From an uncultured Collinsella sp. (GTDB lineage Bacteria > Actinomycetota > Coriobacteriia > Coriobacteriales > Coriobacteriaceae), in the NCBI GenBank assembly GCA_900551015.1, contig URUI01000023.1, positions 1-27,743 on the forward strand: 27,743 nucleotides of DNA. The letters run 5' to 3'. A program made the position numbers and the translations under genes. The notes beneath the pieces are model-generated. The model was given only the letters and a program-made list of their open reading frames with translations, made no database searches and was not told the DNA's origin. Positions 8,672 through 15,964 of this stretch are shown here, in pieces. Every line of letters starts with the position of its first letter. The stretch's first letter is position 1.

Positions 8672-8709
8672 TACAATCCATCAGGCGCCCCTTACGCGGG
8701 CGCCTTTTA
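8672..8709 (+). terminator. Hairpin terminator immediately in front of the next gene, with a TACAAT box before it
   Basis: An 8-bp stem AGGCGCCC/GGGCGCCT (8683-8690 and 8698-8705) with a 7-base loop is followed by TTTTAT, so it can terminate transcription of the cyclase gene. The next start codon is only 19 bases beyond the U-tract. A TACAAT box (8672-8677) lies 6 bases before the stem, so a transcript for the downstream gene could begin at the hairpin itself. No convincing -35 was seen. Confidence 0.6.
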
Positions 8710-8727
8710 TATGGGGAGATGATTCAC

Positions 8728-9642
8728 ATGCAGATCAACAAGGTCGCCTTTATCGGCAAGGGCGGCGTCGGCCTGCTCTACGGCAGCATGATTGCCAAGG
8801 CCCTCGGCAATGACGCCGTCGAATACGTTATGGATGACGCCCGTTTTGAGCGTCACGCGGGCGATGCGCTCACCGTCAACGGAAAGCCTTGCGGTCTCAC
8901 GTCCGTCCGCGCCAGCGAGGCAGCGCCCGCCGATCTGGTCATCCTGACGGTCAAGACCACCGGTCTCGACCAAGCACTCAAGACTATGGAGCGCGTCGTG
9001 GGACCCAACACGCTCATCGCCTCGCTGTGCAACGGCATTACGAGCGAACAAAAGATTGCCGAACGCTTTGGCTGGGAGCATACCGTTCTTGGTATCTGCC
9101 AGGGCATGGACGCCGTGTTTCTCAATGGCGCGCTCACCTTTACCAATGCGGGCGAGATCCGCTTTGGTGCAGCCGCCGGCACCGACCCCGCGACCGTCGC
9201 CGCTATCGACGGGCTCTACACGCGCTGCGGCATCGCCCATACCGTCGAGCGCGACATTGCGCACCGCATGTGGGCCAAACTCATGCTCAACGACGGCATC
9301 AACCAGACCTGCATGGCCTACGGCGGGACCTACGGAAGCGCCACGGAGCCGGGCTCCGAGCAGCGCCGCTGCTTTGTTTCCGCCATGCGCGAAACGCTTG
9401 CGGTCGCCAACGCCGAGGGCATTGAGCTGACCGAGGCAGACCTAACGCAGATGGTGCACCTCATCGAGGGGCTCGACCCCGCCGGCATGCCCTCGATGAC
9501 TCAAGACCGCGTCGCAAGGCGCAAAACCGAGGTTGATGAGTTTGCGGGCACCATCTGCCGCCTCGCGGCCAAGCACGGTATCCAAGTGCCGCAAAACGAA
9601 TGGCTCTATTCGCGCATCCGCGAAATCGAGGCCAGCTGGTAG
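8728..9642 (+). CDS. panE: Ketopantoate reductase family protein (2-dehydropantoate 2-reductase)
   Basis: A 304-residue NAD(P)H-dependent reductase of the ApbA/PanE family. The N-terminal Rossmann motif is KVAFIGKGGVGLLYG (GxGxxG type), followed by LTVKTTGLDQAL and the nucleotide-proximal SLCNGITSEQ. The C-terminal helical domain holds the catalytic Lys region MWAKLMLNDGINQTCM, the SMTQDRVARRKTEVDEFAGTI motif and the closing H-G-I-Q-V-P-Q-N sequence typical of the family. The start at 8728 has GGGGAG nine bases upstream; an ATG three codons earlier abuts the SD and is rejected. The first glycine of the usual GAGAIG is replaced by Lys (GKGGVG). Pantothenate synthesis is the family's best-known role, but paralogues act on other 2-keto acids and no pan genes lie nearby. 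Confidence 0.82.
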   Translation: MQINKVAFIGKGGVGLLYGSMIAKALGNDAVEYVMDDARFERHAGDALTVNGKPCGLTSVRASEAAPADLVILTVKTTGLDQALKTMERVVGPNTLIASLCNGITSEQKIAERFGWEHTVLGICQGMDAVFLNGALTFTNAGEIRFGAAAGTDPATVAAIDGLYTRCGIAHTVERDIAHRMWAKLMLNDGINQTCMAYGGTYGSATEPGSEQRRCFVSAMRETLAVANAEGIELTEADLTQMVHLIEGLDPAGMPSMTQDRVARRKTEVDEFAGTICRLAAKHGIQVPQNEWLYSRIREIEASW

Positions 9643-9677
9643 CGCTCGACGCACCGCAGCCAACAGCCTCAAGAGCA

Positions 9678-9720
9678 AAGCCGCCGCAAGGGGCACTCCC
9701 CTTGCGGCGGCTTCTTTCTT
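9678..9720 (+). terminator. Strong intrinsic terminator
   Basis: A perfect 16-bp stem (9678-9693 with 9698-9713), 4-base loop, then CTTTCTTC. It follows the ketopantoate-reductase-type gene and also faces the convergent small membrane protein gene, so it may serve both strands. Confidence 0.85.
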
Positions 9721-9750
9721 CATCTATGACCAAAACCAGTTTCGCAACCG

Positions 9751-9957
9751 CTAGCGCCGCGCCTGCGGCATCTCGTCCTCGTCATCGCGGCAAAGGGTCA
9801 CGCCCGCGCTTCCCAGCAGCGCGGCCGCGATCAACACGCCAACCACGATAGAGGCAGCCCCACAAGACCCCTGCATACCCGCGACGAGCGCGGCCGTAGG
9901 ACCAAGACAACCAAGCGCCAATGCAACGGCGGCAACGGCGATATCTCGAGCGTTCAC
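9751..9957 (-). CDS. Small two-helix membrane protein (hypothetical)
   Basis: A 68-residue protein not recognised by family. It has two hydrophobic helices (about residues 5-27 and 33-55) and a charged tail, CRDDEDEMPQARR, so a hairpin topology with both ends inside is likely. The start is a GTG with a good GGAGGAAG SD seven bases upstream, which supports its being real despite its size. It is encoded alone between a terminator and a 190-base gap that holds only a 6-bp GC hairpin near 10008-10026. No function can be inferred. Confidence 0.6.
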   Translation of the reverse strand: MNARDIAVAAVALALGCLGPTAALVAGMQGSCGAASIVVGVLIAAALLGSAGVTLCRDDEDEMPQARR

Positions 9958-10150
9958 AAGACCACTTCCTCCACGAGAAAGACCTTATTTCTCATGAACT
10001 AGTGTGCCCCGCGCCCATATGCGCGGCGTACTGCCACGGTAAGCGCTCTGTTAACTCAAGCACGCACAAAAAACGGACGCCCCTACGTTGTGCCCAAAAG
10101 CCCAGTAAAGACGCCCGCTCATCATGTGCCTATTTTGCTCTGATGGCAGA

Positions 10151-10927
10151 TTACCAACCGGTGTAGTAATCGGTGGTTCCGGCGGCGCAGCCGGAGTCAT
10201 AGACCTTGCAATCACCCTTGGAGCCCGTAAAGGTCGAGCCCTGGGCCATATCGCCCGCGGCAACAACGTAATAGCCGTCGGAATCGCGCCAGAAGCCCTC
10301 AGAATCCTGAGTCCATTCGCCCGTGCGATAGTGATAAAGCACATTGCTGCTGTAATAGGTCTCGCGGCGCCCGTTGTAGTTATTGACACCCGCAGAGCGC
10401 GTCAGGCCCGATCCGTTCGCGTAGGACGCGGCAGACGCGTAGGACGGAGTGTAGCCGGCGTTGTAGTACGAAGCCTGGGCGGCCTCGGCAGCCTCTGCCT
10501 CGGCGGCAGCGGCCTCGAGCGCTTCGCGCTTGGCATTCTCAAGCGCAGTGCGCAGCTCATCGAGCTCGGTCGACTTCGCGTCGACCTCCCCCATCGTCAA
10601 AAGGCTGCCCGCACCATCGATACAACCCTGCAGCACAGCGCGCTCGTCATCGGTGGCATAGTCACCATACATGTTTAGGATAATCTGAGCGCGCATCTCA
10701 AGGGAATCGCGCTTGGCCTCCATCGAGGCGTTCCACTCCTGCATGGAACCATAACCATCGCCGCGATAATCAACGGGCTGTACCAGCGTCGTCTCGGACG
10801 GGGTAGATCCAACCGTATCGGACAGTGTTGCCGCGTGGGCATCAGTTGCGCCGGCGCCCGCCAAAAGCGCCACGGTCAGAGCGGCGGAAAGGGCGGCGGC
10901 TTTCGGTTTTCGTGAATCGATCCTCAT
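10151..10927 (-). CDS. Secreted coiled-coil protein (hypothetical, possible cell-wall role)
   Basis: A 258-residue exported protein. The start is the ATG at 10927 (MRIDSRKPK) with GGAGGT upstream; the longer open frame to 11233 crosses a terminator and is rejected. A signal peptide with a hydrophobic ALTVALLAGAG core ends at a likely AHA|AT cleavage site. The mature protein has a helical region with Ala/Glu-rich coiled-coil heptads (about residues 125-155, ENAKREALEAAAAEAEAAEA), a Tyr/Ser/Ala linker, and a compact C-terminal domain of about 60 residues containing DSEGFWRDSDGYYVVAAGDM, GSTFTGSKGDCKVYDSGC and the end TTDYYTGW. That domain, with two cysteines in CKVYDSGC, resembles small beta-barrel domains of secreted cell-wall proteins, but the family is not certain. 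Confidence 0.78.
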   Translation of the reverse strand: MRIDSRKPKAAALSAALTVALLAGAGATDAHAATLSDTVGSTPSETTLVQPVDYRGDGYGSMQEWNASMEAKRDSLEMRAQIILNMYGDYATDDERAVLQGCIDGAGSLLTMGEVDAKSTELDELRTALENAKREALEAAAAEAEAAEAAQASYYNAGYTPSYASAASYANGSGLTRSAGVNNYNGRRETYYSSNVLYHYRTGEWTQDSEGFWRDSDGYYVVAAGDMAQGSTFTGSKGDCKVYDSGCAAGTTDYYTGW

Positions 10928-11138
10928 GTAGCTGGAAACCTCCGTAGTGCGTTTTTGCTGCGTTTGAGCTGCGTGTGATTCGATCGCGCTGCATAGTACC
11001 TCGAGCAAATCGCGACCTGCGGTTTTACTCAAAAGGCGCACGTCAATTGCGTAAAACTCACATCCTCTCAACAGGAGTTTTCCACAACTCGAATGCATAA
11101 AGCATGCCAAAAACCCTGTAATAGCGCCCTTCCTATGC

Positions 11139-11179
11139 AAAAAAGGCGCCTGCGCAACCATTGCTTGCGCAGGCGCCTT
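11139..11179 (-). terminator. Intrinsic terminator of metY
   Basis: A perfect 15-bp stem (11143-11157 with 11165-11179) and 7-base loop, followed on the minus strand by TTTTTT, about 60 bases after the metY stop. The remaining sequence up to the secreted-protein start (10928-11138) holds that gene's leader; only weak promoter boxes are visible there (for example TACTAT near 10991-10998). Confidence 0.9.
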
Positions 11180-11239
11180 GAGCAGGCATTTTATGCAGTT
11201 ATACCTATCGAGTCGCAAGGGGTCCTTGCACAAGTCGCC

Positions 11240-12550
11240 TTACTCGTCCAGCGCGGCGAAGGCCTGCTTCAGATCCCAAATGATGTCCTCGGCGTTCTCG
11301 GTACCGATGGAAAGACGGATCGTAGAGGGCGTGATGTTCTGCTCGGCAAGCTCCTCGGCAGAGAGCTGGGAGTGCGTAGTAGTGGCCGGGTGCACGACGA
11401 GCGACTTGACGTCGGCCACGTTGGCGAGCAGCGAGAACACCTGCAGATGATCGATGAACTTCCAAGCTGCCTCCTGGCCACCCTTAATCTCAAAGGTGAA
11501 GATCGAAGCGCCGCCGTTGGGAAAGTACTTCTGATAGAGCTCGTGATCGGGGTGCTCAGGCAGGCTCGGGTGGTTCACCTTGGCGACGTGGCTGTCACCA
11601 GCCAGGAACTCAACGACCTTCTTGGTGTTCTCGACATGGCGGTCGACGCGCAGCGACAGGGTCTCGGTGCCCTGGAGCAGGACCCAGGCGTTGAACGGGC
11701 TGATGCAGGCGCCCTCGTCGCGCAGCAGGATGGCGCGGACATAGGTTGCGAAGGCGGCGGGACCGGCAGCCTCGGCAAACGAAACGCCGTGGTAGGAGGG
11801 GTTGGGCTCGGCGATCTGGGCGTACTTTCCGCTCGCCTTCCAATCGAAGTTACCGCCGTCGACGATCACACCGCCCAGCGAGGTGCCGTGGCCGCCGATG
11901 AACTTGGTTGCGGAGTGGACGACGATGTTGGCACCATGCTCCAGCGGACGGAACAGATACGGGGTGCCGAAGGTGTTGTCGACGACAACCGGCAGACCGT
12001 GCTTCTTGGCGATCTCGGAGATGGCGTTGATGTTGGGGATGTCGGAGTTGGGGTTGCCGAGCGTCTCGAGGTAGATGACCGTGGTGTTGTCCTTGATGGC
12101 CCCCTCGACCTCTTCCAGGTTATGGGCATCGACGAAGGTGGTCTCGACGCCAAACTGGGAGAGCGTATGCTCCAGCAGGTTGTAGGAGCCACCGTAGATG
12201 GTCTTCTGAGCCACCACGTGGTCACCAGCCTGGGCAAGAGCCTGCAGGGTATAGGTGATGGCAGCAGCGCCGGAGGCGACGGCAAGACCTGCCACGCCGC
12301 CCTCGAGCGCGGCGATACGGTCCTCGAAGACGCCCTGGGTGGAGTTGGTCAGACGGCCGTAGATGTTACCGGCGTCGGCAAGACCAAAGCGGTCGGCGGC
12401 GTGCTGGGAGTTGCGGAACACATAGCTCGTGGTCTGGTAGATAGGCACGGCACGGGAGTCGGATGCGGGATCGGCACTCTCCTGGCCAACGTGCAGCTGC
12501 AGGGTATCGAAACCAAAGGTGTGCTCGGGGTTGTTGATGAACTGGCTCAT
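11240..12550 (-). CDS. metY: O-acetylhomoserine aminocarboxypropyltransferase (sulfhydrylase)
   Basis: A 436-residue PLP enzyme of the Cys/Met metabolism family that makes homocysteine from O-acetylhomoserine and sulfide. The N-terminal FDTLQLHVGQ and AVPIYQTTSYVF blocks, IYGRLTNSTQGVFEDRIAALEGG, SGAAAITYTLQALAQAGDH, the VVDNTFGTPYLFRPLEHGA segment and the PLP-lysine motif SATKFIGGHG (Lys at about residue 211) are all present. Length near 430 favours MetY over shorter cystathionine gamma-synthase-type relatives. The SD AAGGAGATCATC lies right before the ATG. A leader of about 180 bases with a candidate leader peptide precedes it, and it is divergent from a LysR regulator; both suggest sulfur-responsive control. 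It ends at a strong terminator. Confidence 0.94.
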   Translation of the reverse strand: MSQFINNPEHTFGFDTLQLHVGQESADPASDSRAVPIYQTTSYVFRNSQHAADRFGLADAGNIYGRLTNSTQGVFEDRIAALEGGVAGLAVASGAAAITYTLQALAQAGDHVVAQKTIYGGSYNLLEHTLSQFGVETTFVDAHNLEEVEGAIKDNTTVIYLETLGNPNSDIPNINAISEIAKKHGLPVVVDNTFGTPYLFRPLEHGANIVVHSATKFIGGHGTSLGGVIVDGGNFDWKASGKYAQIAEPNPSYHGVSFAEAAGPAAFATYVRAILLRDEGACISPFNAWVLLQGTETLSLRVDRHVENTKKVVEFLAGDSHVAKVNHPSLPEHPDHELYQKYFPNGGASIFTFEIKGGQEAAWKFIDHLQVFSLLANVADVKSLVVHPATTTHSQLSAEELAEQNITPSTIRLSIGTENAEDIIWDLKQAFAALDE

Positions 12551-12611
12551 GATGATCTCCTTGATCGAACGAAAGTAAGTAAAAAGAGAGAAGTAAGTCG
12601 CTGTCTCCTGA

Positions 12612-12665
12612 TCACGCCGACGGGCGCAAACAGGAGCCCGGCATTCGTCTTGGTAAGCAATTCAT
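12612..12665 (-). CDS. Candidate Cys/Met-containing leader peptide of metY
   Basis: A 17-codon open frame, MNCLPRRMPGSCLRPSA, in the metY leader. It has a very strong SD (AAAGGAGG, seven bases before ATG), better than that of many neighbouring genes. It contains two Cys codons and an internal Met codon, which suits a sulfur gene. Two alternative pairings are visible: the SD region AGGAGGCCC can pair with GGGCTCCT inside the reading frame, while CTCCTG within that same segment can instead pair with CAGGAG just after the stop codon. Such exclusive pairing is what translation-coupled attenuation needs. No classical U-tract follows the second stem, so a Rho-dependent or translational mechanism would be required. 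Function is inference. Confidence 0.55.
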   Translation of the reverse strand: MNCLPRRMPGSCLRPSA

Positions 12666-12733
12666 ATGCGGGCCTCCTTTCGCGTCCCGATTCCGTAGTC
12701 GGCTTAATAACCTACCGCCTTTGTGTGTTTTGA

Positions 12734-12762
12734 ATAGTACGGGCATTGTCTTCCTCGGTCAA
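12734..12762 (-). promoter_or_regulatory. metY promoter
   Basis: On the minus strand TTGACC (12757-12762), 17-base spacer, TACTAT (12734-12739). It lies about 70 bases upstream of the leader peptide and within 25 bases of the LysR-type palindrome, so the divergent regulator could act on it. Confidence 0.75.
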
Positions 12763-12782
12763 TCACTAAAAAGCGCTAACTT

Positions 12783-12803
12783 GTTATCTGTTTTATAGAT
12801 AAC
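12783..12803. promoter_or_regulatory. Perfect 21-bp palindrome, candidate LysR operator
   Basis: GTTATCT-N7-AGATAAC, perfect over both 7-base arms, 19 bases before the LysR start and about 20 bases upstream of the metY -35. It contains a T-N11-A arrangement expected of LysR-type binding sites. The position suits autoregulation and activation of divergent metY. Confidence 0.65.
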
Positions 12804-12822
12804 TATCGAAAGGATGGCGTCG

Positions 12823-13725
12823 ATGACCCTTCAGCAGCTTCGTTTTCTGATCGCCGTGGCAGAGTCCGGCTCAATCAACGCCGCAGCTCAGCGCCTCTAT
12901 ACCGCTCAGTCCAACATCTCAAACGCCGTCAAAAGCCTGGAACAGGAACTCCATCTGGAGATCTTTACGCGCTCCAGCCGCGGCGTCACGCTCACCAACG
13001 ACGGCACCGAGCTTTTGGGCTATGCGCGCCAGGTCGTAGAGCAGGCCGACATGCTCGAGGCACGCTACGAGGACGGCGGCACCCCGCAAGCCCGCCTCGC
13101 CATTTCCGCCCAGCACTACGCCTTTTCGGTCGAGGCCTTTGTCAACGTGGTCGAGCGCTGCCGCGACAGCAAGTTCGAGTTCATCATGCGCGAGACCACC
13201 ACATCGCAGATCATCGATGACGTCCGTGCGTTTCGCAGCGATATCGGCATTCTGTATCTGGATGACTTTAACGCCCGCGTTCTGCAGAAGGCCTTCGCCG
13301 ATGCCCGCGCAAGCTTCCATCCCCTATTCGACGCGACGGTCCACGTATTCGTCAGCGAACGCCACCCGCTCGCACGCCGCCCTCAGCTGTCCCTTGCCGA
13401 CCTCGCGCCCTATACGCGCTACAGCTTTGAGCAGGGAACCTCAAACTCCTTCTATTACGCCGAGGAACCTTTTAGCTATATCCCTTGCGACCGCAACATA
13501 CGAATCTCGGACCGCGGAACACTTACCAACTTACTTATCACGTCGAACGGTTACACCCTGTCGACCGGAGTCCTCTCCAATGAAATGCAATGGGGTATGG
13601 CATCGATCCCGTTAGCAGACGCCCCAACGATGCACGTTGGCTACATCATGCACGACGAGCGCAAGCCCTCTCTCCTCTTGCAGCAATACCTCGACGAGCT
13701 CAACCGCATCATCCATGCCAGCTAA
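12823..13725 (+). CDS. LysR-family transcriptional regulator
   Basis: A 300-residue LysR-type regulator. The N-terminal winged helix-turn-helix is MTLQQLRFLIAVAESGSINAAAQRLYTAQSNISNAVKSLE, with LTNDGTELLGYARQVVEQAD forming the linker helix. The C-terminal effector domain (about residues 90-295) has the two-lobe periplasmic-binding-like layout, with FEFIMRETTTSQIIDDV and DIGILYLDD as recognisable strands. The start at 12823 is preferred because AAAGG lies nine bases upstream; the ATG at 12814 directly abuts it. It is divergent from metY, with a perfect palindrome just before its start. By position it likely controls sulfur amino-acid genes, as CysB-like LysR proteins do, but the ligand is unknown. 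Confidence 0.9.
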   Translation: MTLQQLRFLIAVAESGSINAAAQRLYTAQSNISNAVKSLEQELHLEIFTRSSRGVTLTNDGTELLGYARQVVEQADMLEARYEDGGTPQARLAISAQHYAFSVEAFVNVVERCRDSKFEFIMRETTTSQIIDDVRAFRSDIGILYLDDFNARVLQKAFADARASFHPLFDATVHVFVSERHPLARRPQLSLADLAPYTRYSFEQGTSNSFYYAEEPFSYIPCDRNIRISDRGTLTNLLITSNGYTLSTGVLSNEMQWGMASIPLADAPTMHVGYIMHDERKPSLLLQQYLDELNRIIHAS

Positions 13726-13824
13726 CAGTCGGAAGACGGGGTAGAAATCGTAGATTGCTGGCCCCCGGCGGGCATGGCGCTACAATGGTCACTCACATGA
13801 AATGCACTCAAAGAAAGGAAGCCC

Positions 13825-14310
13825 GTGAAGGTCATCATCTATACCGACGGCTCGGCCCGATCAAATCCGGGACGCGGCGGCTACGGCGCCGTGCTCAAAT
13901 ACACCAACCCCGCCGGCAAGACCTTTACCTCCGAGCTTTCGCGCGGCTACGCCAAGACCACCAACAACCGCATGGAGCTCATGGCCGTTATCGTGGCGCT
14001 CGAGGCACTCAACCGCCCCTGCGAGGTCGAAGTCCATTCCGATTCGCAGTACGTCGTCAACGCCTTTATCAAGCACTGGATCGACGGCTGGAAAAAGCGC
14101 GGGTGGAAAACCGCCAACAAGCAGCCCGTCAAGAACCGCGACCTGTGGGAGCGCCTACTCACCGCCAAAAGCAAGCACAAGGTTGAGTTCATCTGGGTTA
14201 AGGGTCACGCCGGCCACGAGCTCAATGAGCGCTGCGATGAGCTCGCCACCACGGCGGCCGACGGCAGCAACCTCGATATCGACACCGGCTTTAACGAGAG
14301 CGACCTGTAA
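13825..14310 (+). CDS. rnhA: Ribonuclease HI
   Basis: A 161-residue RNase HI that removes the RNA strand of RNA-DNA hybrids. The four acidic catalytic residues can be seen: Asp in IIYTDGSARSNPG, Glu in TTNNRMELMAV, Asp in VHSDSQYVVNAF and Asp in NERCDELA, with the flexible-loop His in WVKGHAGHELN. The basic handle region (WKKRGWKTANKQPVKNRDLW) is present, as in E. coli RNase HI. The start is the GTG at 13825 with AAAGGAAG upstream. A TACAAT box at 13781-13786 is a plausible -10 but without a good -35. A short acidic tail (DIDTGFNESDL) follows the fold. Confidence 0.95.
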   Translation: MKVIIYTDGSARSNPGRGGYGAVLKYTNPAGKTFTSELSRGYAKTTNNRMELMAVIVALEALNRPCEVEVHSDSQYVVNAFIKHWIDGWKKRGWKTANKQPVKNRDLWERLLTAKSKHKVEFIWVKGHAGHELNERCDELATTAADGSNLDIDTGFNESDL

Positions 14311-14383
14311 TAGCGTTTTCGCACAGCTTTATATCCCCACGCGCTACACTCATCCTGTAGACCAAACAACGCAAGGGGGACGT

Positions 14384-15490
14384 ATGCTGCGCATCGCGAC
14401 CATCGGCACATCCATGATCACCGACGACTTTATCCAAGTCGTCAACGCCAACGACCAAGCCGCGTTTGTGGGCACGCTTTCACGCGATGCCAATCGCGGT
14501 GCTGCCTTTACCGCCGAGCGCGATGGCGAGCGAAACTTTATCTCACTCGATGAGCTTGCGGCAGCCGCCGACGTCGACGCCGTCTATATCGGCAGCCCCA
14601 ACGCACTTCACTACGAGCAGGCCCTTGCCTGCATCGCCGGTGGCAAGCACGTCATCGTCGAGAAGCCCTTCTGCGCCACCGAAGCGCAGGCGCTGGAAGT
14701 CTTCCGCGCTGCCGAGGCAGCAGGTGTCGTGGCCCTCGAGGCCATGCGTCCCCTCCACGATCCCGCCTTCCACGCCATCGAGGACGCCCTGGGCGAGATC
14801 GCCCCCATCCGCCGCGCCTCATTGCGCTTTGGCAAATATTCCTCGCGCTACAACGAGATTCTCGCGGGACGCGCCACCAATATCTTCGACTGCAATATGG
14901 CATCGGGTTCCCTCATGGACATTGGCGTCTACACCGTCGAGCCCATGGTCGAGATTTTCGGCATGCCCTCCGGCCTTACGAGCATGACTACTCTGCTCGA
15001 CCCCACCACGCGACAGCTCACGCACGGCCCCATCGATGGCTGCGGTTCCATCCTTGCCAGCTACGGCGGTGGCCGTATCTCCGTCGAGCTCGCGCACTCC
15101 AAAATTACGAATGACCTGCTGCCCTCGCAGATCGAAGGCGAGCGTGGCACCATCCAGATTGACCATCTGTCCACGCCCCGCAACGTACGCATCGATTATC
15201 GCGGCGACGTCGTGCGCGGATCGGCAACCGAGGCGCCGCGCGAGCAAGGCGACAACGGACGCGCGCTCGACCTTCCCAAATCGAGCAACACTATGGAATA
15301 CGAGCTCGCGGACTTTATCACCGCCATCGGCGGCATCGATAACGTTAAGGAAGAGATTTGGGAGACCCCGGCGGGACGTCACGAGCTTGGCCACTACCGC
15401 GATGTCACGCTTGTCTCGCTGCGTATCATGGATGCCGTGCGCCAGCAGGCCGGCATTACCTTCCCCGCTGATTCAGTCAAGCAGGCCTAG
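14384..15490 (+). CDS. Gfo/Idh/MocA family oxidoreductase
   Basis: A 368-residue NAD(P)-dependent dehydrogenase. The Rossmann domain starts at MLRIATIGTSMITDDFI, and the family motif EKPF is present in HVIVEKPFCATEAQAL (about residue 95). The C-terminal alpha/beta domain includes NIFDCNMASGSLMDIGVYTVEP, where the Asp/Tyr residues and the nearby GSLMDIGVY block are typical. The usual first glycine loop is GxSxxT-like (GTSMIT), a little divergent. The start has AAGGGGGA upstream; longer open frame to the left overlaps rnhA and is not used. A TACACT box at 14345-14350 could be its -10. It is followed after 2 bases by acylphosphatase, so the two are co-transcribed. Substrate (likely a sugar or polyol derivative) is unknown. 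Confidence 0.88.
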   Translation: MLRIATIGTSMITDDFIQVVNANDQAAFVGTLSRDANRGAAFTAERDGERNFISLDELAAAADVDAVYIGSPNALHYEQALACIAGGKHVIVEKPFCATEAQALEVFRAAEAAGVVALEAMRPLHDPAFHAIEDALGEIAPIRRASLRFGKYSSRYNEILAGRATNIFDCNMASGSLMDIGVYTVEPMVEIFGMPSGLTSMTTLLDPTTRQLTHGPIDGCGSILASYGGGRISVELAHSKITNDLLPSQIEGERGTIQIDHLSTPRNVRIDYRGDVVRGSATEAPREQGDNGRALDLPKSSNTMEYELADFITAIGGIDNVKEEIWETPAGRHELGHYRDVTLVSLRIMDAVRQQAGITFPADSVKQA

Positions 15491-15492
15491 CG

Positions 15493-15903
15493 ATGGGCTT
15501 CTTCGATACGTTCTTCTCCAGCGTCACCGTCGGCAGTCGAGAGCCTCAAAAACCATCAAACGTCGAGCTCGAGCTGCGCCGCAGGCTTACTGTGCTCGCA
15601 AGCGACGAGGCCACTCAAGACACTCCCCTGCGCTATTTCCTACGCTGGGAGGGGCAAGTCCAAGGCGTTGGTTTTCGCTTTACCAACACCAACCTCGCAC
15701 AGGCACGCGCACTCACCGGCTGGGTGAGTAACATGGAAGACGGGTCAGTCGAGATGGAGATACAGGGAGCTCCGGCAAACATCCTGTCTCATCTCGAGGC
15801 GCTTCATGCCTCCTATGAGCGCATGGGAACGCGTTTTCGCCTCGTAGACGCCCAGACCCGAGCCCCACTTGCCAATGAAGACGGTTTCATTCCTCGTTAT
15901 TAG
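15493..15903 (+). CDS. acyP: Acylphosphatase with N-terminal extension
   Basis: A 136-residue protein; the acylphosphatase fold occupies about residues 46-135. The catalytic loop GQVQGVGFRF contains the phosphate-binding Arg, and the catalytic Asn is in LTGWVSNMEDGSVEMEIQG. The enzyme hydrolyses acyl phosphates such as carbamoyl or 1,3-bisphosphoglycerate. The first 45 residues (MGFFDTFFSSVTVGS onward) are not part of the fold; the usual enzyme is about 90-100 residues. The start codon is only 2 bases after the preceding stop, so translation is probably coupled to the oxidoreductase. Whether the extension is cleaved, regulatory or a targeting helix cannot be seen. Confidence 0.9.
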   Translation: MGFFDTFFSSVTVGSREPQKPSNVELELRRRLTVLASDEATQDTPLRYFLRWEGQVQGVGFRFTNTNLAQARALTGWVSNMEDGSVEMEIQGAPANILSHLEALHASYERMGTRFRLVDAQTRAPLANEDGFIPRY

Positions 15904-15964
15904 TATTGTGTGCTAAATACGGTATCATTTACCTACGACCGTTGATAGAAAAGAGGCGAGGCGC

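Noticed and set aside
10040..10135. Possible terminator for the secreted-protein gene (T-run near 10068-10073 on the minus strand)
   Set aside because: The GC segments before the T-run (GGGCGTC twice) are direct, not inverted, repeats, so no good stem forms.
11093..12733. 546-codon open frame on the plus strand
   Set aside because: It is antisense to metY, whose protein has full family motifs; the frame has no SD and arises from GC-rich codon bias.
12551..12733. SAM riboswitch upstream of metY
   Set aside because: The leader lacks the conserved core and multi-helix junction of SAM riboswitch classes; a leader peptide with alternative stems explains it better.
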